NCBI GenBank assembly: GCA_021731085.1
Contig: JAKFYB010000029.1
Span: forward strand, 1 to 42,053
Length of the DNA stretch: 42,053 nucleotides
Reading direction: 5' to 3'
Source: Dehalococcoidia bacterium
Lineage (GTDB): Bacteria; Chloroflexota; Dehalococcoidia; DSTF01; JACRBR01
In this document: positions 32,380-40,618 of the stretch, one piece after another
Numbering within the stretch: the stretch's first letter is position 1
Layout of the letters: each line of letters starts with the position of its first letter
The notes under the pieces: generated by a model
What the model was told of the DNA's origin: nothing
Seen by the model: only the letters and a program-made list of their open reading frames with translations
Databases searched by the model: none
Position numbers and translations under genes: made by a program

Positions 32380-33474
32380 ATGACGACACCCGAGACCGTG
32401 GTCGGCGAGCAGGCGATGCGTCGCGCGCCGCTGCGCCGTGGTTCGCTTACTCCGCCTGTCCTGCTTGGCGGGCTGAGCGTTGCGCTGATTATCGCCGTGA
32501 TTGTCGCCGGCGCATCGGGCGCGTACCCCATCTCGCCGGGCGAAGTCATCGGCTCGCTGCTGCACGTGATCGGCATCGACGTCGGCACACGCGCGGACAC
32601 AGTGGGCGAAGATGTGCTCTGGGAGATCCGCTTCCCACGGGTCGTGCTCGCCGTCCTCGTCGGCGCATCCCTGGGGTGTGCGGGCGCCGCGATGCAGGGC
32701 ACATTCTCGAATCCGCTGGCCGAGCCCGGCATCATCGGCGTGTCGGCTGGCGCGGTCGTGGGCGCTGTCGCGCAGATCGTCATGGGGTTCACGTTCGCTG
32801 GTTCAACATGGAGCATCACGCTAGCGGCCTTCATCGGTGGCCTCGTCACGGTGATGCTCGTGTACCTGGGATCACGTTCGAACGGGAAGACGGAAATCGT
32901 CACACTGGTTCTGACGGGCGTCGCCGCGAACGCCTTTGCGGGAGCCCTCATCGGCCTGTTGATCTTCTTCTCCGATGACGCCCAACTGCGATCGATCACG
33001 TTCTGGACGCTCGGCAGCATGGCGCAGGCGACGTGGGCGAAGGTTGCCGTGGTGATGCCGGTGGCCCTCCTTGGCGTCGCTCTCGCGTGCGTGCATGCGT
33101 CCAAGCTCGACCTGCTGGCGTTGGGTGAGCGCCCGGCGCGCCACCTCGGCGTAGACGTCGAGCGCCTTCGCGTGACGATGCTCGTGATCGTCGCCGTGCT
33201 CACCGCGGCAGCAGTCGCGGTGTCTGGCATCATCCTGTTCGTGGGCCTCGTCATCCCACACCTCATCCGCATGGTCTCCGGCCCCCGCCATCAACTGCTG
33301 CTGCCGGCGTCGGCGCTTGCGGGTGCGGTGATTCTCGTCGTCGCCGACACGGTGGCGCGCACGATCGCAGCGCCGTCGGAACTGCCGCTTGGTGTGCTTA
33401 CAGCGCTCATCGGTGCGCCGTTCTTCCTCTGGCAACTGCGTCGGACGCGCGCGCAGCAAGGCGGCTGGGCATGA
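32380..33474 (+). CDS. hmuU: Heme ABC transporter permease (HmuU/BtuC family)
   Basis: This is a 364-residue membrane protein of the FecCD family with about ten helices. Family motifs are clear: EIRFPRVVLAVLVGASLGCAGAAMQGTFSNPLAEPGIIGVSAGA, then FWTLGSMAQATW, GILFVGLVIPHLIRMVSGPRHQLLLP in the form GIILFVGLVIPHL, and the final DTVARTIAAPSELPLGVLTALIGAPFFLWQL. It forms the membrane channel for the HmuT cargo. The N terminus has about 25 extra residues that are hydrophilic. Its stop overlaps the ATPase start (ATGA, 33471-33474). Confidence 0.95.
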   Translation: MTTPETVVGEQAMRRAPLRRGSLTPPVLLGGLSVALIIAVIVAGASGAYPISPGEVIGSLLHVIGIDVGTRADTVGEDVLWEIRFPRVVLAVLVGASLGCAGAAMQGTFSNPLAEPGIIGVSAGAVVGAVAQIVMGFTFAGSTWSITLAAFIGGLVTVMLVYLGSRSNGKTEIVTLVLTGVAANAFAGALIGLLIFFSDDAQLRSITFWTLGSMAQATWAKVAVVMPVALLGVALACVHASKLDLLALGERPARHLGVDVERLRVTMLVIVAVLTAAAVAVSGIILFVGLVIPHLIRMVSGPRHQLLLPASALAGAVILVVADTVARTIAAPSELPLGVLTALIGAPFFLWQLRRTRAQQGGWA

Positions 33475-34292
33475 AATGGGCGCGTTCTACGCTGCAGGTG
33501 CCACAGCCGGTGGCTATGGGCGATGTGCTGCTCCAAGCCCGCGGAGTGTCCGTAAGCTACGGCCCGTTTCCCATCCTGCACGACGTCGATCTCGTAGCGC
33601 GGGCAGGCGAAGTCGTTGCGCTTGTCGGCCCGAATGGATCTGGAAAGTCGACGCTGCTCGCCGTTCTCGCCGGCGACCTCGAACCAGCACAGGGATCCGT
33701 CGACGTGTTCAGCGAACGCATCACTGAGTGGTCAAATGCTGAGTTGGCATTGCGCCGCAGCGTGTTGCCACAGCATGTCGCCGTCAGCTTTCCCTTCCTC
33801 GTGGACGACGTCGTTCGTATGGGGCGCGCGCCGTGGCTGAACACAGACGCCGAAGCGCAGGATGATCTGGTGGTCGATGAATCTCTTCGGCAGACCGAGA
33901 TCGATGCTCTTCGTGGACGACAGTTTCCGTCGCTCTCCGGCGGCGAACGCGCGCGCGTCGCTCTCAGCCGTGTCCTCGCGCAGCGAACGCAGCTTCTCCT
34001 GCTCGATGAGCCCACCGCAGCGCTCGATGTGCACCATCAGGAAATGGTGCTGCGACTCGTCAAAGAACGTGCGTCTCAGGGCGCCGGCGCCGTTGTCGTC
34101 CTGCACGACCTGAGTGTGGCGTCTTCGCACGCCGACCGCGTCGCCGTGCTCTCGCAAGGGCGCATCATTGCCGACGGTCCGCCACGCGATGTCTTCGCAC
34201 CTGCACTGTTGAGTGAGGTGTATCGGCACGAGATCGAGGTCATAGCGCACCCTCGTACGGGTGAGCCGATCATCGTGCCCAAGCGGGACTAA
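33471..34292 (+). CDS. hmuV: Heme ABC transporter ATPase (HmuV)
   Basis: This is a 273-residue ABC ATPase of the FecE/BtuD type. Walker A is GPNGSGKST (near residue 54), the Q-loop lies at LPQHVAVSFPF, the signature is LSGGERARVALSRVLA, Walker B LLLLDEPTAALD and the H-loop VVLHDLSVA. The FPFLVDDVVRMGRAPW segment is characteristic of HmuV heme ATPases. It starts inside the permease stop (ATG 33471), which gives about 17 extra residues compared with an internal GTG or ATG at 33516. It is the last gene of the surface protein-HmuTUV operon. Confidence 0.95.
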   Translation: MKWARSTLQVPQPVAMGDVLLQARGVSVSYGPFPILHDVDLVARAGEVVALVGPNGSGKSTLLAVLAGDLEPAQGSVDVFSERITEWSNAELALRRSVLPQHVAVSFPFLVDDVVRMGRAPWLNTDAEAQDDLVVDESLRQTEIDALRGRQFPSLSGGERARVALSRVLAQRTQLLLLDEPTAALDVHHQEMVLRLVKERASQGAGAVVVLHDLSVASSHADRVAVLSQGRIIADGPPRDVFAPALLSEVYRHEIEVIAHPRTGEPIIVPKRD

Positions 34293-34358
34293 GGCAACAG
34301 CCGGTGTCGCTTGCGCATCCAGTAGAATTGTCTTTGAACAAGCCCAAAGGTTGGAGGC

Positions 34359-34769
34359 ATGATGATCCCCCGCACGCTGTCAGTAGTGTTAGTGGCCGCC
34401 GTCCTGTCCGTATCGCTTGTCGCGTGTGGCGATGAAGAGGCCGAAGCAAGTCTGTGCGACAGTCTCAGCGGCTTTCAGTCGTCCGTCAGCGATCTCCGCG
34501 ATCTCGATGATGATTCCAGCAAGGAAGAGCTCGAAGCGGCACGCGACGACGTGGGCGAAGCGCTCGATCAGGTGATCTCTGACGCAAGCGATCTCGCAGG
34601 TGTTCGACTCGACGGCCTCCAGTCCGCGTTTGGCGATCTCCGCACGGCAATCGACGATCTGCCCGATGACACATCGATCAGTGACGCCGTCGAAGAGTTG
34701 GAGCCGCAGCTTGACTCGATTGGAACGGCGTTCCAGGCGATCTTCGCCGGCTTGAACTGTGACGAATAG
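34359..34769 (+). CDS. Small helical lipoprotein, paralogue C of the three-member family
   Basis: A 136-residue lipoprotein (signal VSLVAC, Cys23) followed directly by the helical domain shared with 3737-4186 and 9684-10511: ASLCDSLSGFQSSVSDLRDLDD, ELEAARDDVGEALDQVISDASDLAGVRLDGLQSAFGDLRTAIDDLPDDTSISDAVEELEPQLDSI and a closing NCDE. The two mature cysteines (near residues 31 and 134) match those in the other copies. It begins after TTGGAGG and ends one base before the converging TPR gene. The function is unknown. The high Asp/Glu content and the helical repeats suggest an extracytoplasmic coiled scaffold or binding protein. Confidence 0.83.
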   Translation: MMIPRTLSVVLVAAVLSVSLVACGDEEAEASLCDSLSGFQSSVSDLRDLDDDSSKEELEAARDDVGEALDQVISDASDLAGVRLDGLQSAFGDLRTAIDDLPDDTSISDAVEELEPQLDSIGTAFQAIFAGLNCDE

Positions 34770-34770
34770 C

Positions 34771-36207
34771 TCAGGGTGAGACGCGAGGCAGGTACAGCAG
34801 CGCGCCGTGTTGCGTGAAGATGTTCCGGGCGCGTGAGAGTAACTCTTCGGCCGCGGACGTTTCCCCGCGCGCCATCGCAAGCCCACCAAGTCCGCCGAGG
34901 CACAGGCCGGCATCGATCGGCGTGCGCTCGCGTTCGCACCAATCAAGCCCTTCGCGGTAGACGCGCTCGGCATCCTCGAAGCGCAGCAGCCGCGTGAGCA
35001 GCGCGCCGTGCGTCGGTGCAACCGCGCGCCCGGACAGCACCGCGAAGGTCGGCGCCCGCGGCTCGCCGGGCTTCGGCGCTTCATAGCTTTCGACTACCTC
35101 CGCAACCAGTGCGTCATCCCCCAGCGCCGCGATGCACTCGAACAGCACAGGCGCTTCGATGCCCATGTCGCCATTTGGACGGCCGATTTCCGCCCACTGC
35201 TCCAGCTCGCGCCTCGCCGGATCCTCGAGGCCTGCGCGGTACAGCACGCCTGCCGCCGCTGCGTGCGTCTGCGACATGCCGGTGGCAGCACGGCCCGCGC
35301 GGTCTGGGTCGACCATCATCTGAACGGCGGCCTTCGTATCGCCTGAACGCTCGACCACCCACATGCGGTACAGGTCGGCCCGGAAGTCGGTGTTCGTCGT
35401 CAGTTGGCAGAGCACGTCGTTGCAGCCGTCATAGTCAGCGCGTGCAAAGTGCACGCCCGCTAGGTCGGTCAGTGCGAGCTCCTCGTCGAACTTGAGGTGG
35501 AACGACCGCGCGTGCTCTACACACTTCCAGGCGATCTCCGAGCCGCGGTCGAGCAGCCCATGTTCGATCGTACCGAACCCTGTCTGGCGTAGCGTCATCG
35601 TCGCTGGCTGAAACACGCCGAGACGGGCGTACGTCTCGAACGAACGAAGCGACGTCTCGATCATCGCGTCGATGTCGCCTGTCTCGCGATAGGCGACGAA
35701 CGCATCGTTCTGCGTCCGTTGCGTGAGCAGGTCTTCGAAGCCGTGCTCTTCCGCGATGGCCATCGCCTGATCGAAGCGATCGTCCCGCCCGCGCCAGGCC
35801 GTCGACAACAACAAGCGAGCGCGCAAGTACGGATCGCCGTCCGGTCCGAGTAGTTCGAGCGCGTCGTCGGCCATCGCCTGCTGGCGCTCCCACGGCCCCC
35901 AGATGCGGAGCACCTGCACCGTCGCCAGCGCGAGACCCAGGCCATCGCCGCGCTCACGGTACAGCTGCATCGCCCGTCGCAGCGTCCGCCATCCCGTTCG
36001 CGCCTCCGACATGCTCCAGTAGCAGGCACCAAGGTTCGTCAAGAGCTCCGGCTCATCCAGCCCGAGCCCATCGTCAGTGCCAGACATGAGGGAAAGCGCA
36101 GCTTCGTACTCGCGCGCGGCATCAGACCACAGCGTCGCCGCATATGCTGAGTCGGCTGCAGTCTTGTGTTGTTGTGCCTTCACAACGATGTCTGGTTCAG
36201 AACTCAT
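34771..36207 (-). CDS. TPR-repeat protein
   Basis: This is a 478-residue soluble protein made of helical pairs that fit tetratricopeptide repeats over most of its length, clearest in AADSAYAATLWSDAAREYEAALSLM, PELLTNLGACYWSMSEARTGWRTLRRAMQLYRERGD, and MRLLRFEDAERVYREGLDWCERERTPIDAGLCLGGLGGLAMARGETSAAEELLSRARNIF near the C terminus. There is no enzymatic, membrane or DNA-binding part, so it is probably a scaffold or the sensor half of a split regulator, as in MalT-type proteins. It converges with the lipoprotein gene at 34769. Nothing in the neighbours points to a specific partner. Confidence 0.8.
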   Translation of the reverse strand: MSSEPDIVVKAQQHKTAADSAYAATLWSDAAREYEAALSLMSGTDDGLGLDEPELLTNLGACYWSMSEARTGWRTLRRAMQLYRERGDGLGLALATVQVLRIWGPWERQQAMADDALELLGPDGDPYLRARLLLSTAWRGRDDRFDQAMAIAEEHGFEDLLTQRTQNDAFVAYRETGDIDAMIETSLRSFETYARLGVFQPATMTLRQTGFGTIEHGLLDRGSEIAWKCVEHARSFHLKFDEELALTDLAGVHFARADYDGCNDVLCQLTTNTDFRADLYRMWVVERSGDTKAAVQMMVDPDRAGRAATGMSQTHAAAAGVLYRAGLEDPARRELEQWAEIGRPNGDMGIEAPVLFECIAALGDDALVAEVVESYEAPKPGEPRAPTFAVLSGRAVAPTHGALLTRLLRFEDAERVYREGLDWCERERTPIDAGLCLGGLGGLAMARGETSAAEELLSRARNIFTQHGALLYLPRVSP

Positions 36208-36276
36208 GCGTGACAGGTTACGGGAAAGGGCCGCGCATTGCGCGACCCTCCGATATCCCGAACCTAAGCGCGCTCG

Positions 36277-37197
36277 CTACCTGCGCGTCCGCTCCCGGAT
36301 CGCGACGCCGAGACCAACTGTGCCCACCACCACCACGACCAAGACCGTGGCTAGGATCCAGGCTTCGACGCCAGATTCCGGCGAAGATCCGGCGCCCGTG
36401 TTCGGCGCTGTCACGCCAGCAGTCTCTGTTGATGCTGGCGCTGTTGGTACCTGCGCGACCGTCGCCGGGGACGCGCTGTTGCCGACTGATTGCAACACGA
36501 TCTCGAAGCCGGGACCGGTCTCACGCGCGAGCCCGACGCCCGGGCAGTGCCACTTGAATTCCTCGAGGCCCGGTTCGAGCGGCGTGTAGTCGCGAGTCTT
36601 CACACAGTTTGTGTACGTGCCGGCGGGCGTCGTCACGCTGTCCGTGACCGAGAGGATGTCGATCATGTCCTCGGCGACACCTGGAGCGTTCTCCTGCTGG
36701 TACGTCTCGCCGACTTGCGGATGCGCAGGCATGATGACGCCCGCCTTGTTGTCGCCCTCGCCAGAGAACCACTGACCATCGTTGTTCACGACGACGCCGT
36801 CCTCGTAGTTGTCGACGTGTTCGCCGAAGTACCAGACGTTGCCGGCGCTGTCTTGCGCGAAGTAGTCGAGTGCTACCTCGACCAATTCGCCGTCCTCATA
36901 GGCGCGTTCCTCCCACGTTGCGACGGTAACGCCGTCGAGGACAAGCGTGTGGCTGAGAAGGCGCGACTCAAGTCGTTTGTCGTACGTCTCGCCTGTGTCG
37001 GGATCTGTTTCCTGGCCGACCAGCAGTTTCGGGCCGGTGAGCGACAGCGGAAACAGCGGGTTCGTAATGTTGGTCGAGAAGTCGCTTGCAGGCGGCTGTT
37101 CAATCACGACCGGTGTGCCGTCCTGCGCCGCGGCCATCGCGCCTCCACCTAGTATGACGATGGCAACGCATGCTGCGGCTAACGCATGCAGTTTCAT
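36277..37197 (-). CDS. Secreted protein with C-terminal membrane anchor
   Basis: A 306-residue protein with a signal peptide (cleavage near AMAAAQDG, residue 24), an extracytoplasmic domain of about 200 residues (FSTNITNPLFPLSLTGPKLLVGQETD, WYFGEHVDNYEDG, AGVIMPAHPQVGETYQQENAPGVAEDMIDIL, TPLEPGLEEFKWHCPGVGLAR), an Ala/Thr/Pro linker, and a hydrophobic helix with basic end (TVGLGVAIRERTRR). Two cysteines (NCVKTRDYTPLE and HCPG) may pair. The domain resembles widespread uncharacterised proteins with conserved ITNPYFPL and GVGLV(R/K)E segments. It is preceded by AGGAG and lies in the direction of the PadR operon, 76 bases beyond the PepSY gene. No function is proposed. Confidence 0.8.
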   Translation of the reverse strand: MKLHALAAACVAIVILGGGAMAAAQDGTPVVIEQPPASDFSTNITNPLFPLSLTGPKLLVGQETDPDTGETYDKRLESRLLSHTLVLDGVTVATWEERAYEDGELVEVALDYFAQDSAGNVWYFGEHVDNYEDGVVVNNDGQWFSGEGDNKAGVIMPAHPQVGETYQQENAPGVAEDMIDILSVTDSVTTPAGTYTNCVKTRDYTPLEPGLEEFKWHCPGVGLARETGPGFEIVLQSVGNSASPATVAQVPTAPASTETAGVTAPNTGAGSSPESGVEAWILATVLVVVVVGTVGLGVAIRERTRR

Positions 37198-37273
37198 ACG
37201 TTTCTCCTTGCACGAGGGGCGATGTCACCGCCCCTCGCGAATCTCTGTTGTCGTGTATCGGGTTCGGATGCGG

Positions 37274-37615
37274 CTAGTTGTCGCCGCCCGATTCGTCGTC
37301 CGCTGCGTCGGCCTCGTCGCCAACGACGTTGAAGTCCGCGTCGAGCTGCACGTCGATCTGCGATCCGTCGTCGAGCGTCACTTGGACTTCGTACAAGCTC
37401 TCTTCATCGCCGACTTCCGTTTCGGTCACAGTGCCACCGCCCGTGTGCGCAAGCGCCGCCGCACTTGCCTTGTTAAGGGCATCGTCCGTGATCGGTGCTT
37501 CGTTGTCATCGCCGACCGCACCGGTCGCGACCGCGACGCCCACACCGCCGCCGATGATGGCTAGCGCTGCCACGATCCCGCCGATGAGCAGACCCTTCTT
37601 CGTGCGCATGTTCAT
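37274..37615 (-). CDS. PepSY-domain membrane protein
   Basis: This 113-residue protein has one N-terminal transmembrane helix (GLLIGGIVAALAIIGGGVGVAVATG) and an outside PepSY domain (ITDDALNKASAAALAHTGGGTVTETEVGDEESLYEVQVTLDDGSQIDVQLDADFNVVGDE), the short beta-alpha fold thought to inhibit peptidases or modulate sensors. A long in-frame extension upstream is possible, but ATG 37615 is the right start: AAAGGA lies seven bases before it, and the extra residues would only shadow the next gene. It ends in an acidic tail. It is the third gene of a PadR-controlled set (PadR, membrane protein, PepSY). Confidence 0.85.
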   Translation of the reverse strand: MNMRTKKGLLIGGIVAALAIIGGGVGVAVATGAVGDDNEAPITDDALNKASAAALAHTGGGTVTETEVGDEESLYEVQVTLDDGSQIDVQLDADFNVVGDEADAADDESGGDN

Positions 37616-37646
37616 GGTCCTTTCGATTAGCGAGCGCGCGGCCGGC

Positions 37647-38066
37647 CTAGTGCCGATGCCTCGGCGTCGCATCCGTGTGGTTGAAGATCCTGTTGATGGC
37701 AAGAACGACCAACCCCACGAGCAGCACGCCTGACACCCAGGCGAACTGCAAGAACACGTCATCATCCATCCGGAATCCCTCGAAGTCAGAGTTTCCGCCG
37801 ATCGAAAACAAGACGATGGCATGGAGGGCAACAACGATCGCCCACCACAGAACGCCGGGCACGAACATCGCCGCCCGCAGCCGGACAACCGAACCGACGA
37901 TCGCGGCCGCCCCGAGCATCCAGCGAAGACGTACGCTTCCGCCGTCAATTGCGGTGAGTTCGGCGAACATCGCGTCGATCCACGCACGTTCGTTGGCCGG
38001 ACAGGCCATTGCAGTCAAGCGATGCAGGAGGCCGCGACGTTGCGCGGACATCGGTCCGGTCGTCAT
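37647..38066 (-). CDS. Membrane protein encoded with PadR
   Basis: A 139-residue protein whose first 45 residues (RRGLLHRLTAMACPANERAWIDAMFAELTAI, then RLRWMLGAA) follow a pattern I know from many PadR- or sigma-linked proteins (helix pair with ER-x-W-x-x-A-M-x-A-E-L). Three transmembrane helices follow (about 50-65, 70-92, 106-128). It starts inside the PadR stop (ATGA, 38063-38066), so the two are translationally coupled. It could be the effector that PadR controls. The biochemical role is unknown. Confidence 0.8.
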   Translation of the reverse strand: MTTGPMSAQRRGLLHRLTAMACPANERAWIDAMFAELTAIDGGSVRLRWMLGAAAIVGSVVRLRAAMFVPGVLWWAIVVALHAIVLFSIGGNSDFEGFRMDDDVFLQFAWVSGVLLVGLVVLAINRIFNHTDATPRHRH

Positions 38067-38386
38067 GGTGTGCCTCCTTCGACCGCCGCCGTCATCGACG
38101 ACGGCGACGGCGCTTCGCGGACGCTGAGGATGCGCGCCGCTTCCTCAGATCCAAACGCCGTCAGGCGATACAAGTGTCGCCGCGGCTTGCCAGGCGCCGG
38201 CTCATCCTCCCACACCGCTTGGAGCCAGTCCTGCCGCTCGAGGCGCATGAGGATGGGGTACAGCGTGCCCGACTTCAGCCCCGTTTCGCGACTGAGGTCG
38301 TACCCGTGCCGCCACTCGGACGCCGCTTGTAGCAGCGCCACAAGAACGGCCTCCGTCTGCTTCGATGAGTTCGGTCGTCGTGCCAT
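38063..38386 (-). CDS. PadR-family transcriptional regulator
   Basis: A 107-residue winged-helix protein: EAVLVALLQAASEWRHGYDLSRETGLKSGTLYPILMRLERQDWLQAVWED, then a basic wing with RRHLYRLTAFG, the standard PadR core (Y-x-L-x-x-x-T-G-x-x-x-G-T-L-Y-P-x-L-x-R-L). The C-terminal dimerisation helix is short, as in the small PadR subgroup. It should bind a palindromic operator; one (TCTACATAGGTAGA) lies in its own promoter at 38398-38411, so it is probably autoregulated. ATG 38386 has no ribosome binding site and lies at the predicted transcription start. Confidence 0.92.
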   Translation of the reverse strand: MARRPNSSKQTEAVLVALLQAASEWRHGYDLSRETGLKSGTLYPILMRLERQDWLQAVWEDEPAPGKPRRHLYRLTAFGSEEAARILSVREAPSPSSMTAAVEGGTP

Positions 38387-38393
38387 CAGGGCT

Positions 38394-38422
38394 ATTATCT
38401 ACATAGGTAGAGTAAAAGTCAA
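38394..38422 (-). promoter_or_regulatory. PadR promoter with operator in the spacer, probably leaderless
   Basis: On the minus strand TTGACT (38422-38417) and GATAAT (38399-38394) are separated by 17 bases. The inverted repeat TCTAC-ATAG-GTAGA (38398-38411) fills the spacer. Seven bases after the -10 box comes the ATG of padR, so transcription should begin at or next to the start codon. Confidence 0.7.
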
Positions 38423-38456
38423 GACCCAAAGTTGACGCGTTGTGAGGCCGCCAGGG

Positions 38457-39449
38457 TCAGCTTCCTGGCAACTCCACCGTCTCCTCCGGGACCAGCTCCA
38501 GCTTCACATCCAGGCCCGAGAGTCCCTTCGCATCGAGCAGCGCGCGCAGCTCATCCGGCGCCGGCGACGGCAGCGCTCCGGAAGCGCGCACAACGATGCC
38601 GCTGTTGTCGACCTCGACGGACAGCACGTCCCAATCGCCTGCTGCCGCCCACTCCGTAGCCGCGTCGGTCGCGCGCCCCGTGTTCAGCCGGTCGCGCGAA
38701 ATCTGCACCGTCGCCGCGCCGAGCGGGATCACCAGCAGGGCAACGAGGACGGCGACGCCGATCACGGCCGTTAGATGGTGCTTGCCGGCCCCGATATTCG
38801 TGAAGACCCGCGCCGTCTCGCTCACGCGGAAGATGGCCATCACGATCAGACCGCTGAACAAGATCGCGATGACGTTCGTCGAGAACAGCAGCAGCGCACC
38901 GAGCGACTGATCCGTCTCCCCGGCCTCGAGCGTCAGCCCTACAACGGCGAGCGGCGGCACGAGCGAGATCGCGATCGCGACGCCCGGCAGCGTGTCCGAC
39001 ACGTCCGCGCGCGACAGCGCGAACGCCCCGACTGCACCCGTTGCCAGCGCGGCGAGCAGATCGATCATGCGCGGATGCACGCGGGCAGCAACCTGCGAGT
39101 TCGTATCCGCCACCACATCGACCGGCGCGATCTGCCCCAGCAGCCAGCCGATGAAGATCGCCAGTGCCGCCCCCGTTACGACGAGCGCCAGCGACCGCCC
39201 GAGATTCTTCGCGTCCGCCGTCACGATCGCGAGTACCGTACCCAGGATCGGCGTCATCAGCGGCGCGACGATCATCGCCCCGATGACCGTCGCCGTCGAG
39301 TCGCCGATCACGCCCGCCGTCGCGATGATCGACGCCAGCGCGAGCAGCACCCAGAACTTCGTGAGTTTCTGCGACGCCTTAGGCCCGTCGAAGAACAGGC
39401 TGTCGCGCATGCGGGCGAGGTCTTCCGCGGGAAGAGGCTGCATCGGCAT
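38457..39449 (-). CDS. DUF389 family membrane protein
   Basis: The protein has about 330 residues. After a short N-terminal segment (EDLARMRDSLFFDGPKASQKLTKFWVLL) the DUF389 core follows, with LASIIATAGVIGDSTATVIGAMIVAPLMTPILG, GWLLGQI, ALATGAVGAFALSRADVSDTLPGVAIAISLVPPLAVVGL and LFSTNVIAILFSGLIVM: six or more helices containing the family's conserved small-residue and Pro motifs. A soluble beta domain ends the protein. I chose ATG 39449 with AAAGGA about eight bases before it; an in-frame upstream extension to 39596 would add 49 residues of atypical composition. It is the gene upstream of padR on the same strand. The function is unknown; a membrane transport role is often suspected. Confidence 0.85.
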   Translation of the reverse strand: MPMQPLPAEDLARMRDSLFFDGPKASQKLTKFWVLLALASIIATAGVIGDSTATVIGAMIVAPLMTPILGTVLAIVTADAKNLGRSLALVVTGAALAIFIGWLLGQIAPVDVVADTNSQVAARVHPRMIDLLAALATGAVGAFALSRADVSDTLPGVAIAISLVPPLAVVGLTLEAGETDQSLGALLLFSTNVIAILFSGLIVMAIFRVSETARVFTNIGAGKHHLTAVIGVAVLVALLVIPLGAATVQISRDRLNTGRATDAATEWAAAGDWDVLSVEVDNSGIVVRASGALPSPAPDELRALLDAKGLSGLDVKLELVPEETVELPGS

Positions 39450-39600
39450 TCCTACCGTCCTTTCTGTCCGACGGCAGTTTACGGACGAGCCTCCTGAACC
39501 GCTTCCGCCGGTGTTTCCTGTGCAAGCTTGACGCAGCCCTTGACCGTCAGTTTGGGCCGGCAGTACTGTTGGACGCACCGTCGTGCGAAAGGCCAAGCTG

Positions 39601-40575
39601 ATGTCGTCTGCTCAGTCACATCGCCTGCACACCAGCCTGCTCGTGCTCATTCTGATCACCGGCTTGGCGATCCTCGCGACGCTTGCGTCTAGCGCGTTCG
39701 GAGGGCCGCTCGACCCACCCGCACCGCCAGGGTCGACGATGAAGACGCTTCAGCAGGTCGAGCCGCGCACGCCGATCTCATCCGTACCCTTTACGATCAC
39801 CGAATCTGGATCGTACTACTTTACTAACCACATCGTGGCCGCGCCGAACGCTGCCGGGATCTACGTTGACGCGAGCGACGTCACGATCGACCTCAACGGC
39901 TTTTCGCTCGTCGGAACCACGACAAGTCAGGATGGCATTCTCGCTCTAGAAAATTCATACAGAAACCTCACCGTTCGAAATGGGACGATTACGGGCTGGC
40001 GCAACGGAATCGGCGCGGAGTTCATTCTGGGCGCGGTCTACGAAGACCTCACTCTGAGGAACAACACCGGCGGAGGCCTGCGCGCTGGTGCCGGAGTTCT
40101 CATCGACCGCGTGCGTGCGCTAGTTAATGGCGACCACGGCATCCTCATCAACGAGGCCGTGACAATTGACAGCGTGGAGGGTTCGGTGATTCGCTCGAGT
40201 ATGGCGAACGGAAACGGGCTCGATGGCATCCAATTCAACGAGGTCGACGATTTCAGGTACCGACCTGGAGGGGTTCTCATCGAAGACAATATCGCGAGTG
40301 ACAACGGTGGCTCGCTTGGCGCGCCGTACGGCGCTGGCATTCGCATCAATGGCAACCGGGCCCGAGTCGAAGGCAACAATGTCGTGAGCAATGATGGGTT
40401 CGGCATCAACGTCACGGGCGCCCACAACTACATCATCGGCAACAGCGGCGCCTACAACCTCAATGCCACCGGCGATGACTTGGGCTTTGACAACTTCAGC
40501 TTCGCAGGCGGTAACTATGCACCTGAAGAAACGTCGCCTACCGTCACGAACCCGCTCTCAAACGTGAACTACTGA
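39601..40575 (+). CDS. Secreted right-handed beta-helix protein
   Basis: The protein has about 324 residues. A signal peptide (TSLLVLILITGLAILATLASSAFGGP) is followed by repeating short beta strands typical of NosD/pectate-lyase-like parallel beta-helices: IYVDASDVTIDLNGFSLVG, NLTVRNGTITGWRNGIG, YEDLTLRNNTGGG, VLIEDNIASDNGG, RVEGNNVVSNDGFGINVTGAHNYIIGNSG. The start at ATG 39601 has GAAAGG nine bases upstream; GTG 39583 is possible but lacks that spacing. No catalytic residue set can be recognised, so carbohydrate binding or an inactive scaffold are as likely as an enzyme. It is divergent from DUF389 and in the same direction as nadB, which has its own operator. Confidence 0.8.
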   Translation: MSSAQSHRLHTSLLVLILITGLAILATLASSAFGGPLDPPAPPGSTMKTLQQVEPRTPISSVPFTITESGSYYFTNHIVAAPNAAGIYVDASDVTIDLNGFSLVGTTTSQDGILALENSYRNLTVRNGTITGWRNGIGAEFILGAVYEDLTLRNNTGGGLRAGAGVLIDRVRALVNGDHGILINEAVTIDSVEGSVIRSSMANGNGLDGIQFNEVDDFRYRPGGVLIEDNIASDNGGSLGAPYGAGIRINGNRARVEGNNVVSNDGFGINVTGAHNYIIGNSGAYNLNATGDDLGFDNFSFAGGNYAPEETSPTVTNPLSNVNY

Positions 40576-40618
40576 TCCGCTTCCCACGTCCAGGAATTGA
40601 CGCAGCCAGCCTCCGGTG

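Noticed and set aside
32277-33272. 331-codon minus-strand frame opposite hmuU
   Set aside because: Thr/Ala/Arg-rich shadow; the plus strand encodes a typical FecCD permease.
31356-34292. BtuCDF vitamin B12 importer instead of heme importer
   Set aside because: The family allows it and a B12 operon is nearby, but this operon has no riboswitch, shares an operator with the HtaA gene, and is divergent from heme oxygenase.
36277-37197. Sortase-anchored (LPXTG) protein
   Set aside because: The C-terminal helix and basic end are present, but no LPXTG-like motif precedes them.
37616-37987. N-terminal extension of the PepSY protein to 237 residues
   Set aside because: The extension is a shadow of the neighbouring membrane protein gene; ATG 37615 has a proper ribosome binding site.
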